NCBI GenBank assembly: GCA_038247995.1
Contig: JBBRUG010000121.1
Span: 1-15,526 of the forward strand
Direction of reading: 5' to 3'
DNA length: 15,526 nt
DNA from: JBBRUG01 sp038247995
GTDB lineage: Bacteria; Chloroflexota; Chloroflexia; Chloroflexales; Chloroflexaceae
The notes beneath the pieces are model-generated. The model was given only the letters and a program-made list of their open reading frames with translations. It had not been told where the DNA came from and made no database searches. The position numbers and the translations under genes are program-made. Numbering within the stretch: the stretch's first letter is position 1; every line of letters starts with the position of its first letter. Shown here piece by piece: positions 6,512 through 13,391 of this stretch.

Positions 6512-6697
6512 ATGGTGAAATCGCCCAATTCTAAGATGGAGCATCGGCTGCTGGACGAATTACGCGGCCTGGTCTATCCGGTCGTGGTCGGCCAGGGCGC
6601 CCGCCTCGTCCCTGAGGGTAGCGAGCTCGGTTTGAAACTGATCGACACGCAAACGTTCAGTTCAGGCGTGATTGCACTGATCTACCAGCCGGCGTAA
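6512..6697 (+). pseudogene. relic of a RibD_C / dihydrofolate-reductase-like protein (C-terminal end)
   Basis: In the same frame as the AraC relic the sequence continues RLLDELRGLVYPVVVGQGAR, then LVPEGSELGLKLIDTQTFSS and GVIALIYQPA, ending TAA. This is the C-terminal strand-helix pattern of the RibD C-terminal-domain reductase family (typical DE-x-R-L-x-x-x-PVVLG-x-G ... LK-L-x-D-x-K-T-F-x-x-G-V-x-x-L-x-Y-Q-P). About 60 of roughly 180 aa remain, and the NADPH-binding N-terminus is absent. An internal deletion joining a regulator to its neighbouring reductase gene would explain the fusion. Confidence 0.75.
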
Positions 6698-6713
6698 AAC
6701 GTACGCCGTCAGT

Positions 6714-6743
6714 GTGACATTCATACTCGGAACGTGCTACTAT
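6714..6743 (+). promoter_or_regulatory. probable sigma-70-type promoter of the DUF3592-type gene
   Basis: GTGACA (6714-6719) and TACTAT (6738-6743) with an 18-bp spacer, about 30 bp ahead of the ATG at 6774. Judged by eye. Confidence 0.4.
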
Positions 6744-6773
6744 TGCACTGGAAACTGCTGCAATGGAGCCCTG

Positions 6774-7337
6774 ATGCCAAGCCGCACCGTGCGCCAACCA
6801 GTCCCCCCGACTCGTGACCAGATGTACATAATCCTTAGTGCAGCCATCTTCTTGCTGATTGCCGGTGGGGCGCTCACCATCTTCGGCGGATTCTTCCTGC
6901 GCGACGCAAATGTCAGCGTCGGGTGGCCCGCCACAACAGGACGGATTCAGAATGTTCGCGTAACTTGGGATCGCGTTGGAACAGCAGGAGCGACGCAGGA
7001 TCGCGAGTACTACTACGTTGTCGCCTATTCCTATACCGTCGCCGGGCAATCCTATTCCGGCAACCGCTACTCGCTGGGCAACGGCTCAAATGCAGCTGCT
7101 CGCACCTTCAACAGCGAAGCCGCCGCCCGCGCTGCGGCGGACGCCAACTACACTCCCGCACGCGACATCCCCGTACACTATGATCCAAATGATCCAACGC
7201 AAGCCGTCCTGCAACCAGGCGTCAATTGGGGGACGTACGTGCCGCTGATCCTGGGCGCATTCTTCCTGCTGTGCGGCGGTATGCTCCTCTGGCTGCTGTT
7301 TATGCGCATGCAGCAAGCAACTTCGCACGCCGCTTGA
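6774..7337 (+). CDS. DUF3592-type two-helix membrane protein
   Basis: 187 aa. A longer ORF opens at 6714, but the ATG at 6774 has GGAG five bases upstream and follows the likely promoter, so it is chosen. Layout: short basic N-terminus, membrane helix 1 at about 17-42 (MYIILSAAIFLLIAGGALTI), an extracytoplasmic beta-rich domain with VGWPATTGRIQNVRVTW, then VVAYSYTVAGQSYSGNRYSL and HYDPNDPTQAVLQPG, and membrane helix 2 near the C-terminus (YVPLILGAFFLLCGGMLLWL). The WP-x-T-x-G-x-I start, a Y-x-Y strand, and the Y-x-P-x-x-P motif before the second helix are typical of DUF3592 proteins, whose function is unknown. Confidence 0.8.
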   Translation: MPSRTVRQPVPPTRDQMYIILSAAIFLLIAGGALTIFGGFFLRDANVSVGWPATTGRIQNVRVTWDRVGTAGATQDREYYYVVAYSYTVAGQSYSGNRYSLGNGSNAAARTFNSEAAARAAADANYTPARDIPVHYDPNDPTQAVLQPGVNWGTYVPLILGAFFLLCGGMLLWLLFMRMQQATSHAA

Positions 7338-7410
7338 CTCCAGAATATCAGCACACCCGTAATGTTTAGCCCGTAGATCTAGAGCAGTGTAGCTTTATGG
7401 CAATCGCCCA

Positions 7411-8625
7411 ATGGTAACCCCGTTTCGCGCGCCCGCGTTCCGCCGGCTCTGGTTCTCAACTGTCGTCGCCACGGGCGCACTGGGGATCGAACGGACGTTA
7501 ACGGCCTGGTTGGCCCTGCAACTTGGCGCCGATGCGTTCATGATCGGGTTGACGTTTGCCGCGCGCATGCTGCCCTCGCTCCTCTTTGGGCTAGCAGCAG
7601 GAACCCTCGCCGATCAGTTCGACCGTTCGCGTCAGTTGGGGGTTGTTGCACTGGTTTCGGCGCTGCTGATGGCCGGGTTTGGCTGGTTGGTCGCCACAAC
7701 CGCCGGCCAGGTCTGGCATGTTGTGGTATTCAGCTTTTGTGCCGGCGGGATTATGGTCTTCGACACGCCGGCGCGCCAGGCGCTAGTGCTGGACACCGCG
7801 CCGAAAGAGGTGGCCCAGCGAGCGTTGGCGCTGAATGCACTGGCGGGCCGGCTCACTTCAGCCTTTGGCGCGCTGATCGCCGCACTGCTCATTAGCCGGG
7901 CCGGGGTCGTGGGGAGTTATGGGGTTGTTGCGCTGCTCTATCTGCTCGTAGCTGTGCTCGTTGTTACACTGCGCGTCCCGCAAGCGCAACGCATGGGTGC
8001 CGAGCGGCCACCATTCCGTCAGGCGTTGCTGGCTTCAGTGCGCATGATCGCCGAGCTACCAGTTGTCCGCACCCTGATCATTATTGGGCTGATCTGCGAG
8101 GTATTTGCCTTCTCGCATCTTACAGCCATACCATTGTTTGCCCAGGATGTGCTCGCTGCCGGGCCGATCGGCTTGGGCATCCTTAATGCTGCGTTGGGGA
8201 TCGGCGGCGCAATCGCTGTGGCGCTACTGTCACTTCTGCCTGAGCGCATCCCACGTCAGCCGTTGCTCGGCGCCGTTTTTGTGCTTTATGGCCTGGCAAT
8301 TATTGGGTTTGGGCTCAGCGGTAGCCTGGTGGTCGCTGCGCTCTTCCTGGTGATCACCGGCTTCTGCGCCGGGGCGTTCGACGTGTTGCAGCAAACGCTA
8401 ATCCAGCTCGCCGTGCCGACTGAGCAGCGCGGGCGGGCGGTGGGGCTGTGGGTGCTCAGCATCGGCTCGGCGCCACTTGGGCATTTGGAGATGGGTGCGC
8501 TGGCTGTTGCGCTAGGCGTGCCGGGGGCGCTGCTGATCAATGGCGCGCTAACACTGATTACGGCGGTGGCGCTGCTTGTGCGCGTGCCGGAATATCGGTG
8601 GAGCAGGGAAGTGAGCAAGCGATAA
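7411..8625 (+). CDS. MFS family transporter (EntS-like exporter type)
   Basis: 404 aa with about 10-12 hydrophobic helices throughout, inner membrane. N-terminal FRAPAFRRLWFSTVV is typical of MFS_3 proteins. The MFS motif A loop between helices 2 and 3 is seen as AAGTLADQFDRSRQL. FDTPARQALVLD in the helix 4-5 region and the C-terminal-half loop (VPTEQRGRAVGLW) are typical of this exporter class. Substrate unknown. The ATG at 7411 is the only start in frame after a TAG at 7390; it has no clear ribosome binding site. A 6-codon ORF (7397-7417) overlaps it in another frame. It lies 73 bp behind the DUF3592-type gene, so cotranscription is possible. Confidence 0.9.
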   Translation: MVTPFRAPAFRRLWFSTVVATGALGIERTLTAWLALQLGADAFMIGLTFAARMLPSLLFGLAAGTLADQFDRSRQLGVVALVSALLMAGFGWLVATTAGQVWHVVVFSFCAGGIMVFDTPARQALVLDTAPKEVAQRALALNALAGRLTSAFGALIAALLISRAGVVGSYGVVALLYLLVAVLVVTLRVPQAQRMGAERPPFRQALLASVRMIAELPVVRTLIIIGLICEVFAFSHLTAIPLFAQDVLAAGPIGLGILNAALGIGGAIAVALLSLLPERIPRQPLLGAVFVLYGLAIIGFGLSGSLVVAALFLVITGFCAGAFDVLQQTLIQLAVPTEQRGRAVGLWVLSIGSAPLGHLEMGALAVALGVPGALLINGALTLITAVALLVRVPEYRWSREVSKR

Positions 8626-8721
8626 AGCGGGGCAAGAACGTTGACTGAGGAAAAAAACGGCAGAGGAACATAGACGGCGCTTATAGCAGCCGTTCAGCTT
8701 GCCGAGTACATAAAATTATTT

Positions 8722-9195
8722 TTACCCGACCTGCAGGCTTGTCAGGGCAGCGTGGTATGGGCGACCATCAATATCGGGGGTAATCTCGAGGGCGAGCACG
8801 GTGACATGGGCCAGTTCTAAGCGGTACTCTTCCACTTCTTCAGTTGTGCCCGGCGGGCTAAAATTGTACTGCTGCCGCACTACTTCGTGGTAGGTCTGCC
8901 CTGCATCGGCCGACCAACGTAACACGAACTGTTGGGTACGCTGGTGGATCGTTTCGCGGAAGACGAGCCGCACCCGCCGGATCGGCTGCGGCTGATCAAA
9001 GATCAGCCGGATGGTTTGCGGCCCAGGGGTTGCCGCCCGCCAACCCGAACTTACCTCATGGCGCAGCGCCGCCTCGATCGAATGATCAGGGTCTTCTGAG
9101 GTAAGCTCGACACCGACACTCGCTACGAGATCGAGCCAATCATTTGTCTGGGCCGGATCGGGAGCATTCTCTGAGCCAATAATCCGTTTGCGCAC
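8722..9195 (-). CDS. F5/8 type C (discoidin)-like beta-sandwich protein
   Basis: 157 aa. After about 45 residues, the sequence SSGWRAATPGPQTIRLIF, PIRRVRLVFRE, QFVLRWSADAGQTYHEVVRQ, EYRLELAHVTVLALEITPDI and ALTSLQVG follows the strand order of F5/8C/galactose-binding-like domains: a W near the start, a D/S-x-DG/AG-x-x-[WY] turn, and a closing L-x-E-I-x-P...L strand. No signal peptide is visible, so it would act inside the cell or on a complex. GTG start at 9195 with a strong GGGAGGT 5 bases upstream. Fourth and last gene of the small-protein run; 21 bp after its neighbour. Confidence 0.75.
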   Translation of the reverse strand: MRKRIIGSENAPDPAQTNDWLDLVASVGVELTSEDPDHSIEAALRHEVSSGWRAATPGPQTIRLIFDQPQPIRRVRLVFRETIHQRTQQFVLRWSADAGQTYHEVVRQQYNFSPPGTTEEVEEYRLELAHVTVLALEITPDIDGRPYHAALTSLQVG

Positions 9196-9216
9196 CGAGA
9201 CCTCCCGGATAGCGGA

Positions 9217-9477
9217 TTAATCCTTTTTGATGCGTCCGTCTTCTTCTACGCTGGCATCCTCGCCGGGCTCGGCCGCGTGACCTACCCAGAAGTTATTGGG
9301 CTGGACATTACGCACGCTACGCACTTCCACACCGGCCAGCGTCGCGTTATCAGAGGCGCTAATCAGCACCAAATTAGGTACAAGGCTAAAACGCCGACCA
9401 TAGGCAGCAACAGCGGCCTGAATCTTCTCGATAATCGGGCGTTGCGTATCGGCATCGTACCAGACAAGAAAGAGCAT
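9217..9477 (-). CDS. small conserved-looking hypothetical protein
   Basis: 86 aa, family not named. It starts MLFLVWYDADTQRPIIEKIQ, continues with a helix and strand (RRFSLVPNLVLIS), then VEVRSVRNVQPNNFWVG, and ends with an acidic/charged tail. The alternation of strands and helices suggests a small alpha/beta fold. ATG at 9477 with AGGAG 7 bases upstream. Third gene of the four-gene run, 19 bp after the preceding gene. Confidence 0.7.
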   Translation of the reverse strand: MLFLVWYDADTQRPIIEKIQAAVAAYGRRFSLVPNLVLISASDNATLAGVEVRSVRNVQPNNFWVGHAAEPGEDASVEEDGRIKKD

Positions 9478-9496
9478 ACAAGAACTCCTGAGTCAC

Positions 9497-9742
9497 TTAA
9501 ACTAGCGGCAGGGCCAGATCCTGACAGCGCTGCCGCAATGCCTCATCGTCGGTATGAATTGGAATACCACCCGCACGCTGTGCCTGACGCACAACTTGCT
9601 CCAGCAAGGGTGTATAGCTGCGCCGGCTCATGCTGCCGGCAGTATACGCGACACAGTACCGTCCATCGGGCGTGCGCGTGACGATCAAGTAGGCGCCGAC
9701 GGGTGTCGTCGTGCCACTGCTACCGGGCTGCGCTTCAGTCAT
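9497..9742 (-). CDS. small hypothetical protein
   Basis: 81 aa, not recognised. After a flexible Gly/Ser/Thr-rich start comes a beta hairpin (VGAYLIVTRTPDGRYCVAYT), then a helix (SYTPLLEQVVRQAQRAGG) and IPIHTDDEALRQRCQDLALP. Strong GGAGGT 5-6 bases before the ATG at 9742. Second gene of the four-gene run; 23 bp after the first. Confidence 0.7.
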   Translation of the reverse strand: MTEAQPGSSGTTTPVGAYLIVTRTPDGRYCVAYTAGSMSRRSYTPLLEQVVRQAQRAGGIPIHTDDEALRQRCQDLALPLV

Positions 9743-9765
9743 AGGGCACCTCCGTGCTTGCGACC

Positions 9766-10077
9766 TTATTTGTAGCGCGGACTGAAGCCGCGGCGCCGCG
9801 GCTCGGGAACTGGCGGGAGAACCAGCGGCTGACTACCACCCTCGGGCGGGAAGGTTAGCCCGAAACTACGCCGCAAAATCTCACGAATAGTTGATTCCTG
9901 GGCACGCTCGGTGATCAGCGTGACTGCGACACACTGAGTTGGCTCGACTGGATCGTGCTCAACCTCTGCGCGCAGCCAATGCGGCCAACGGCGCAAGGTG
10001 GTGAGAATAGCGTTTTCCGCTGCCCCACGTAGGATGAGCCGCACTTCGCCGGGGATACTCATATCGAGGGTCGTCAT
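9766..10077 (-). CDS. small hypothetical protein, first gene of a four-gene run
   Basis: 103 aa from ATG 10077, which is preceded by AAAGGCGAG at good distance; an upstream in-frame GTG at 10092 would add five residues but lies in front of that site, so it is not chosen. The sequence has a strand (GEVRLILRG), a helix with LTTLRRWPHWL, a strand with CVAVTLITE, a second helix (ESTIREILRRSFG) and a basic Pro-rich tail (PEPRRRGFSPRYK). The pattern is an alpha/beta domain of unknown role. Only about 60 bp separate its start from the hairpin at 10138-10176, so its promoter is either there or shared with the RRM gene by read-through. Confidence 0.75.
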   Translation of the reverse strand: MTTLDMSIPGEVRLILRGAAENAILTTLRRWPHWLRAEVEHDPVEPTQCVAVTLITERAQESTIREILRRSFGLTFPPEGGSQPLVLPPVPEPRRRGFSPRYK

Positions 10078-10137
10078 TCGCTCGCCTTTCACTTACAACC
10101 GGGGAGGGACGTTGGGCCAGGATGGACCCCTGAGATA

Positions 10138-10176
10138 ATAAACGGAGGCGCGGGGATACCCCGCGCCTCCGTTTAT
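10138..10176 (-). terminator. perfect 18-bp stem hairpin terminator
   Basis: ATAAACGGAGGCGCGGGG (10138-10155), loop ATA, then the exact complement to 10176. On the minus strand the stem ends in ...CCGTTTATTATC, a short T-rich tract, 30 bp after the stop of the RRM gene. Symmetric, so it could act in both directions. Confidence 0.8.
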
Positions 10177-10206
10177 GCCTGGCGCGGCGCGCCAGTGTAG
10201 GTCAGT

Positions 10207-10527
10207 TTAGTAGCGGTCGCGCCGACCACCACCGCCGTTGCCACCGAAGCCGCCACGGCCGCCCGAGCTACGACCACCGGACGGCTTGTCTTCGGCCTGG
10301 TTGACCCGCAGGTTCCGGCCATCGACTTCGTAGCCATCAGTGGCCTGGATCAGGGCGTTAATATCGTCGGTTTCCATCTCGACGAAACCGAAGCCGCGTG
10401 AGCGGCCGGTGTCGCGATCGTTGATCACGCGGGCGCTCTGGATCTCGCCGTGACTGGCAAAGATATCGCTGAGCTCGGCGTCACCAACGCTCCAGGGCAG
10501 ATTACCGACAAAAAGTTTGACTTGCAT
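10207..10527 (-). CDS. RRM RNA-binding protein with glycine-rich tail
   Basis: 106 aa. One RNA recognition motif: RNP2 KLFVGNL at 4-10 and RNP1 RGFGFVEM at 44-51, with the aromatic residues that stack on RNA. After residue 82 a Gly/Arg/Ser-rich tail (GGRSSGGRGGFGG...RRDRY) resembles the cyanobacterial Rbp proteins, which are cold-induced RNA chaperone-like proteins. A longer ORF opens at 10728, but its N-terminal 67 codons lie in the structured leader and look nothing like the family; ATG 10527 with GAGGAG upstream is the family start. Cytoplasmic. Likely monocistronic, ended by the hairpin at 10138-10176. Confidence 0.95.
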   Translation of the reverse strand: MQVKLFVGNLPWSVGDAELSDIFASHGEIQSARVINDRDTGRSRGFGFVEMETDDINALIQATDGYEVDGRNLRVNQAEDKPSGGRSSGGRGGFGGNGGGGRRDRY

Positions 10528-10749
10528 GCTAACAAAACTCCTCTGCGCTTGTGCGCAGCACTGGGGGAGAACAGTATTACTGTCTCCACGGTATACAATT
10601 TCCAACACTTCGAACGGCCTAGGGTCAGGCGAAAACCTGACACACTCGCTCAGGCGACAACAACAACATGCTTCGAGCGACGAAGTGTAACCGTGGAACC
10701 AGGCAAGAGGAGCTGGTAGAGGTTTCACAGAAAGATGATGTTGGCTAAC
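10528..10749 (-). promoter_or_regulatory. long hairpin-rich 5' leader of the RRM gene
   Basis: About 220 nt between the likely transcription start and the ATG. Four hairpins are visible: ctgcgc-ttgt-gcgcag (10543-10558, next to the ribosome binding site), a bulged 10-bp stem at 10566-10587 (GGAGA/TCTCC with CAGTA/TACTG), gtcagg-cgaaaa-cctgac (10624-10641) and cttcg-agcga-cgaag (10671-10685). Such leaders are common in cold-shock-type genes. Confidence 0.55.
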
Positions 10750-10755
10750 TTGTGT

Positions 10756-10783
10756 ATTATACCATCAAATTCCAGAAAAGCAA
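10756..10783 (-). promoter_or_regulatory. promoter of the RRM gene
   Basis: On the minus strand: TTGCTT (10783-10778), 16-bp spacer, TATAAT (10761-10756). The -10 is a perfect consensus match. Confidence 0.6.
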
Positions 10784-10808
10784 TAGCGTAATCGGGTTTT
10801 GCTCAGAT

Positions 10809-10829
10809 GGGCGCTCAAAAGGAGCGCCC
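10809..10829 (-). terminator. hairpin after the nitronate monooxygenase gene
   Basis: GGGCGCTC (10809-10816) pairs exactly with GAGCGCCC (10822-10829) around a 5-nt loop, about 20 bp past the stop at 10851. No T-run follows on the minus strand, so termination would be weak. Confidence 0.5.
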
Positions 10830-10850
10830 GACGATCATCGAACGCCCTAA

Positions 10851-12308
10851 TTACGCGATAGAACTCGCAGCATGCTCCAAATGTTGGCTAGAAGTATCGC
10901 CCAATAAGTAGTCAAGCACATCTGCGGCGCTATAAGCGGTGCGTCCGGCCAGGAAACCGCCCATAATCATCAGGTCGTCGCCGCTGGTGAGCAACGGCGG
11001 CTCAGTTGTACCGTTTTTCTTGTGCTGGCCCAGCCCCACGTTGGACATTAGCGCATTGCAGAGGCATTGCCGACCCTCAGTCGCCGCGACAGAACCGCCC
11101 TTCTTCACAAAGGTGTCGATCGGCTCGCTGGGGCAGCGGAAGGCGATTGTACCTTTAGAAGTCCAATACGCGCTGCGCAGATACCCAAGGTCGCAGATCC
11201 GCTCACGATCTTTCATCGCATCAGGGGCGTCGAGCCAGGTAACCACCTTGAACGGATAGCCTGTCGGCGAGGCCAGCGGATCGGTGCGTACAGTTACATC
11301 GCCCCGTTCCACGGCGACCAATACACTGCGCTTAAGATCTTGCTCTAACCCCGATTCATCACAGTAGGCAAAGAGGGTGCCGACCTGAATGCCGGCAGCA
11401 CCCTGATCCAGGGCGCGCCGTAAGCCCTCCGGCGAACCGGAGCCGCCAGCCAACCAGAACGGCAAGCCCAACTCGCGCAGCTTCACCAGATCGACTTCGT
11501 CGCGCGGGCCATAGATCGGCTCGCCCTGCTCACTCAACTGCATTTTGCCGCGCGGCGGCGCGTTGTGGCCACCGGCCGTGGGCCCTTCAACCACAAAGCC
11601 GTCAATCCGGGCGCCGGCTCGGCGCAACAGCATCGTCGCAAGCGAGTTGCTCGCAATAATCGGCAGGAACAGCGGGCGCGGTATGGGCGGCGGTAGTTCC
11701 GCCCAATGAGCGGCAGGCTCCAGGCGCAATTGCGCATCGGTGCCAGGCGGTAACTCCTCAACTTCAAACGTGAGCGTAGCGGGCTGATGCGCGGCCATAG
11801 CATCGAGCGCCACCGGGATCTCAATCGGAATGCCGGCGCCCATCAGCACCACGTCTACCTCGGCGAGCATAGCGCCATAAAGCATCGCCAGGTTCGGCAT
11901 TTGCACTTTGGTGAGCAGGTTAATACCGACCATGCCGGTATGGCCCTCTTTCGCCAACGTCACCTCTACGAAGGCCGCAAGCATCGCCAGCCGCTCGCGA
12001 AAGAGGCCAAGTTGCGGTCGCCACAGCGGAACCAGCGCATAAGGTGTATTGGGCGCACGACCTGCGGGGAGGAAGTAGCGCTCGGTCATCGCTTCGGCAA
12101 CCCCTGGAATGGGAAAACGCGCCATCGCGCGGCGCATATGGCCCCCGGCGTCGCCATCCTGGAGCCGACGCACTAAGACTGTATCGATCCCGGTGCCGGA
12201 GACGACTCCGAGGTGGCCGCGTTCGGCAACGGCGCGGGCGAGCCGCCAGTCGGAGACGGCAACCCCCATCCCACCCTGAATAATCATTGGAAGCTTTGCT
12301 TCTGACAT
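10851..12308 (-). CDS. nitronate monooxygenase (2-nitropropane dioxygenase family)
   Basis: 485 aa FMN-dependent TIM-barrel enzyme oxidising nitronates to carbonyl compound and nitrite. Visible: N-terminal MIIQGGMGVAVS (flavin/phosphate loop), MVGINLLTK, LMGAGIPIEIP, VVEGPTAGGHNAPPRG with the probable catalytic base His248, and FWLAGGSGSPEGLRRALDQG followed by AAGIQVGTLFAYCDESGL (phosphate binding). It is longer than classical class I enzymes (about 330-380 aa) because of a C-terminal extension of roughly 130 aa with a Cys-bearing segment (ATEGRQCLCNALMSNVGLG); this longer form is the type I associate with actinobacterial and Chloroflexota members. Physiological substrate unknown. ATG 12308 has GAGGG ten bases upstream. 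It stands alone, with the RRM gene's promoter just beyond its 3' end. Confidence 0.9.
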   Translation of the reverse strand: MSEAKLPMIIQGGMGVAVSDWRLARAVAERGHLGVVSGTGIDTVLVRRLQDGDAGGHMRRAMARFPIPGVAEAMTERYFLPAGRAPNTPYALVPLWRPQLGLFRERLAMLAAFVEVTLAKEGHTGMVGINLLTKVQMPNLAMLYGAMLAEVDVVLMGAGIPIEIPVALDAMAAHQPATLTFEVEELPPGTDAQLRLEPAAHWAELPPPIPRPLFLPIIASNSLATMLLRRAGARIDGFVVEGPTAGGHNAPPRGKMQLSEQGEPIYGPRDEVDLVKLRELGLPFWLAGGSGSPEGLRRALDQGAAGIQVGTLFAYCDESGLEQDLKRSVLVAVERGDVTVRTDPLASPTGYPFKVVTWLDAPDAMKDRERICDLGYLRSAYWTSKGTIAFRCPSEPIDTFVKKGGSVAATEGRQCLCNALMSNVGLGQHKKNGTTEPPLLTSGDDLMIMGGFLAGRTAYSAADVLDYLLGDTSSQHLEHAASSIA

Positions 12309-12743
12309 ACGTTAGAATCCCTCACTGCGTACCTTGCGGTTATCGCTGGTACGCCAACTATACATCGATGCCTCAGTAGAGCAGATCAGCAGTGTGCTTG
12401 CTCGACAGTGCGCGATCTAGAGTCGCTATTGCATTCATGTTAGGTTATGCCACAAGTGTACGCAGAGAGCAGAAAGTGGAGCATGAAGAATAGAGGGTGG
12501 GAGGGAAGAGTGGGTAGCAGAGAGCCATCTCAGCGCTTAAAGCTCAATTCTGCATGCTAGATTTTCATTGCTGCATGTATGCTCGTGGCATTCATACGAT
12601 TGGCTTGTTCAAATCACCAGCCGGATTTTTGCGCGGCCTACTACTATTATACTCGTAGATCCAGCGTCGTCTTTCATCGAATGAATCTGGTTTTCACAAT
12701 TGATGCTTTCATTTCGGCAGCGCACTGCCGATGCCGTACCTGA
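12309..12743. other. gene-free stretch
   Basis: No convincing ORF, RNA gene or repeat array seen. It must hold the promoter of the nitronate monooxygenase gene, but no clear -35/-10 pair could be picked. A purine-rich run lies at 12474-12527, and a perfect 6-bp hairpin cggcag-cgca-ctgccg at 12715-12730. Confidence 0.5.
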
Positions 12744-12878
12744 TCTTATGACGACCGCTTAGCACAGAGCGTTGCAGCGGCCAGCGGTTCGCACGACTAC
12801 GTTGCTGTGCTAACGGCCTACTGCCGAGGCGCAGGTCGCACAATCCATTCCAATGCGGTGCGCCGCCTGTGTCGATGA
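12744..12878 (+). pseudogene. possible coding relic, family unknown
   Basis: Open frame of 44 codons between TGA (12741) and TGA, without a good start. It reads SYDDRLAQSVAAASGSHDYV and then AVLTAYCRGAGRTIHSNAVR. The composition is protein-like and helical, but no family is recognised. It also carries a 9-bp inverted repeat (ttagcacag 12759-12767, ctgtgctaa 12805-12813). It could be chance. Confidence 0.25.
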
Positions 12879-13031
12879 CCTTGTCGTGCTAATTGCGGGT
12901 TACCTGGGCGGCCAGGGGCCAAGCTGATGCGCGTGATGCACTGCATAATAAAGCACTACGCCGGGCGCGCCACGAACATCGCCCAGCCTAAATATTGGCG
13001 CTCCCACTGGAGATAGTTTGCCTCAGCCGGG

Positions 13032-13307
13032 GCGAGCGTGCGCGCCGGCCTCGATCTAGAGATGCCGGGGCCGGCGAAGGCGCGGGCCGAACTGCTCGCT
13101 GAGGCTGAGGCGGACGCGGCCCTACAGGCCGCCGTGCGTACAGCGGCGCGCAACGTCTTACGGCTCCTGGCGCGCACCGGCACGCTCACACACCCGCAGA
13201 ACCCGCGCATCGACGCAGAGCACGACGAGGAGCACGCCGACACACGCGCCCTGATCCGCCGGGCCGGCGCTGCGGGCACTGAAAGCCACCTTGTGCCTTA
13301 CGGGTGA
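13032..13307 (+). pseudogene. relic of a glycoside hydrolase family 3 beta-glucosidase
   Basis: The frame reads RAGLDLEMPGPAKARAELL, the typical GH3 N-domain segment just after the catalytic loop, then LQAAVRTAARNVLRLLARTG, matching the helix of the [AL]-x-x-A-V-R-R-[IL]-L-R-[LV] pattern, and THPQNP...DTRALIRRAGAAG, matching the linker to the C-domain (normally ...RALARRAAAEGIVLLKN). It then diverges to ESHLVPYG and a stop. About 90 of 700-850 aa remain, with no start region (TAG at 13014) and no C-domain, so this is a dead fragment. A longer minus-strand ORF over the same bases (12956-13279) is mostly a low-complexity shadow. Confidence 0.65.
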
Positions 13308-13350
13308 ATGGACCGAGCCGGTCAGCGCATACTAACCCCATCACCTGTGT

Positions 13351-13390
13351 GCGGCTCAGTGCTTCAGTGTGCAGCTTAGTGCCTCAGTGT
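13351..13390. repeat. 20-bp imperfect tandem duplication
   Basis: gcggctcagtgcttcagtgt followed directly by gcagcttagtgcctcagtgt (17 of 20 identical). It ends just before the stop codon of the patatin-like gene. Confidence 0.8.
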
Positions 13391-13391
13391 T

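Noticed and set aside
10528..10728. N-terminal extension of the RRM protein (173-aa version)
   Set aside because: The added residues are Cys/Arg-rich and not family-like; the region holds the leader hairpins and ATG 10527 has a ribosome binding site and the family start sequence.
12956..13279. 107-aa minus-strand ORF as an intact gene
   Set aside because: Mostly Ala/Arg/Ser low-complexity shadow of the GH3 relic; only its last 26 codons look protein-like, noted separately.
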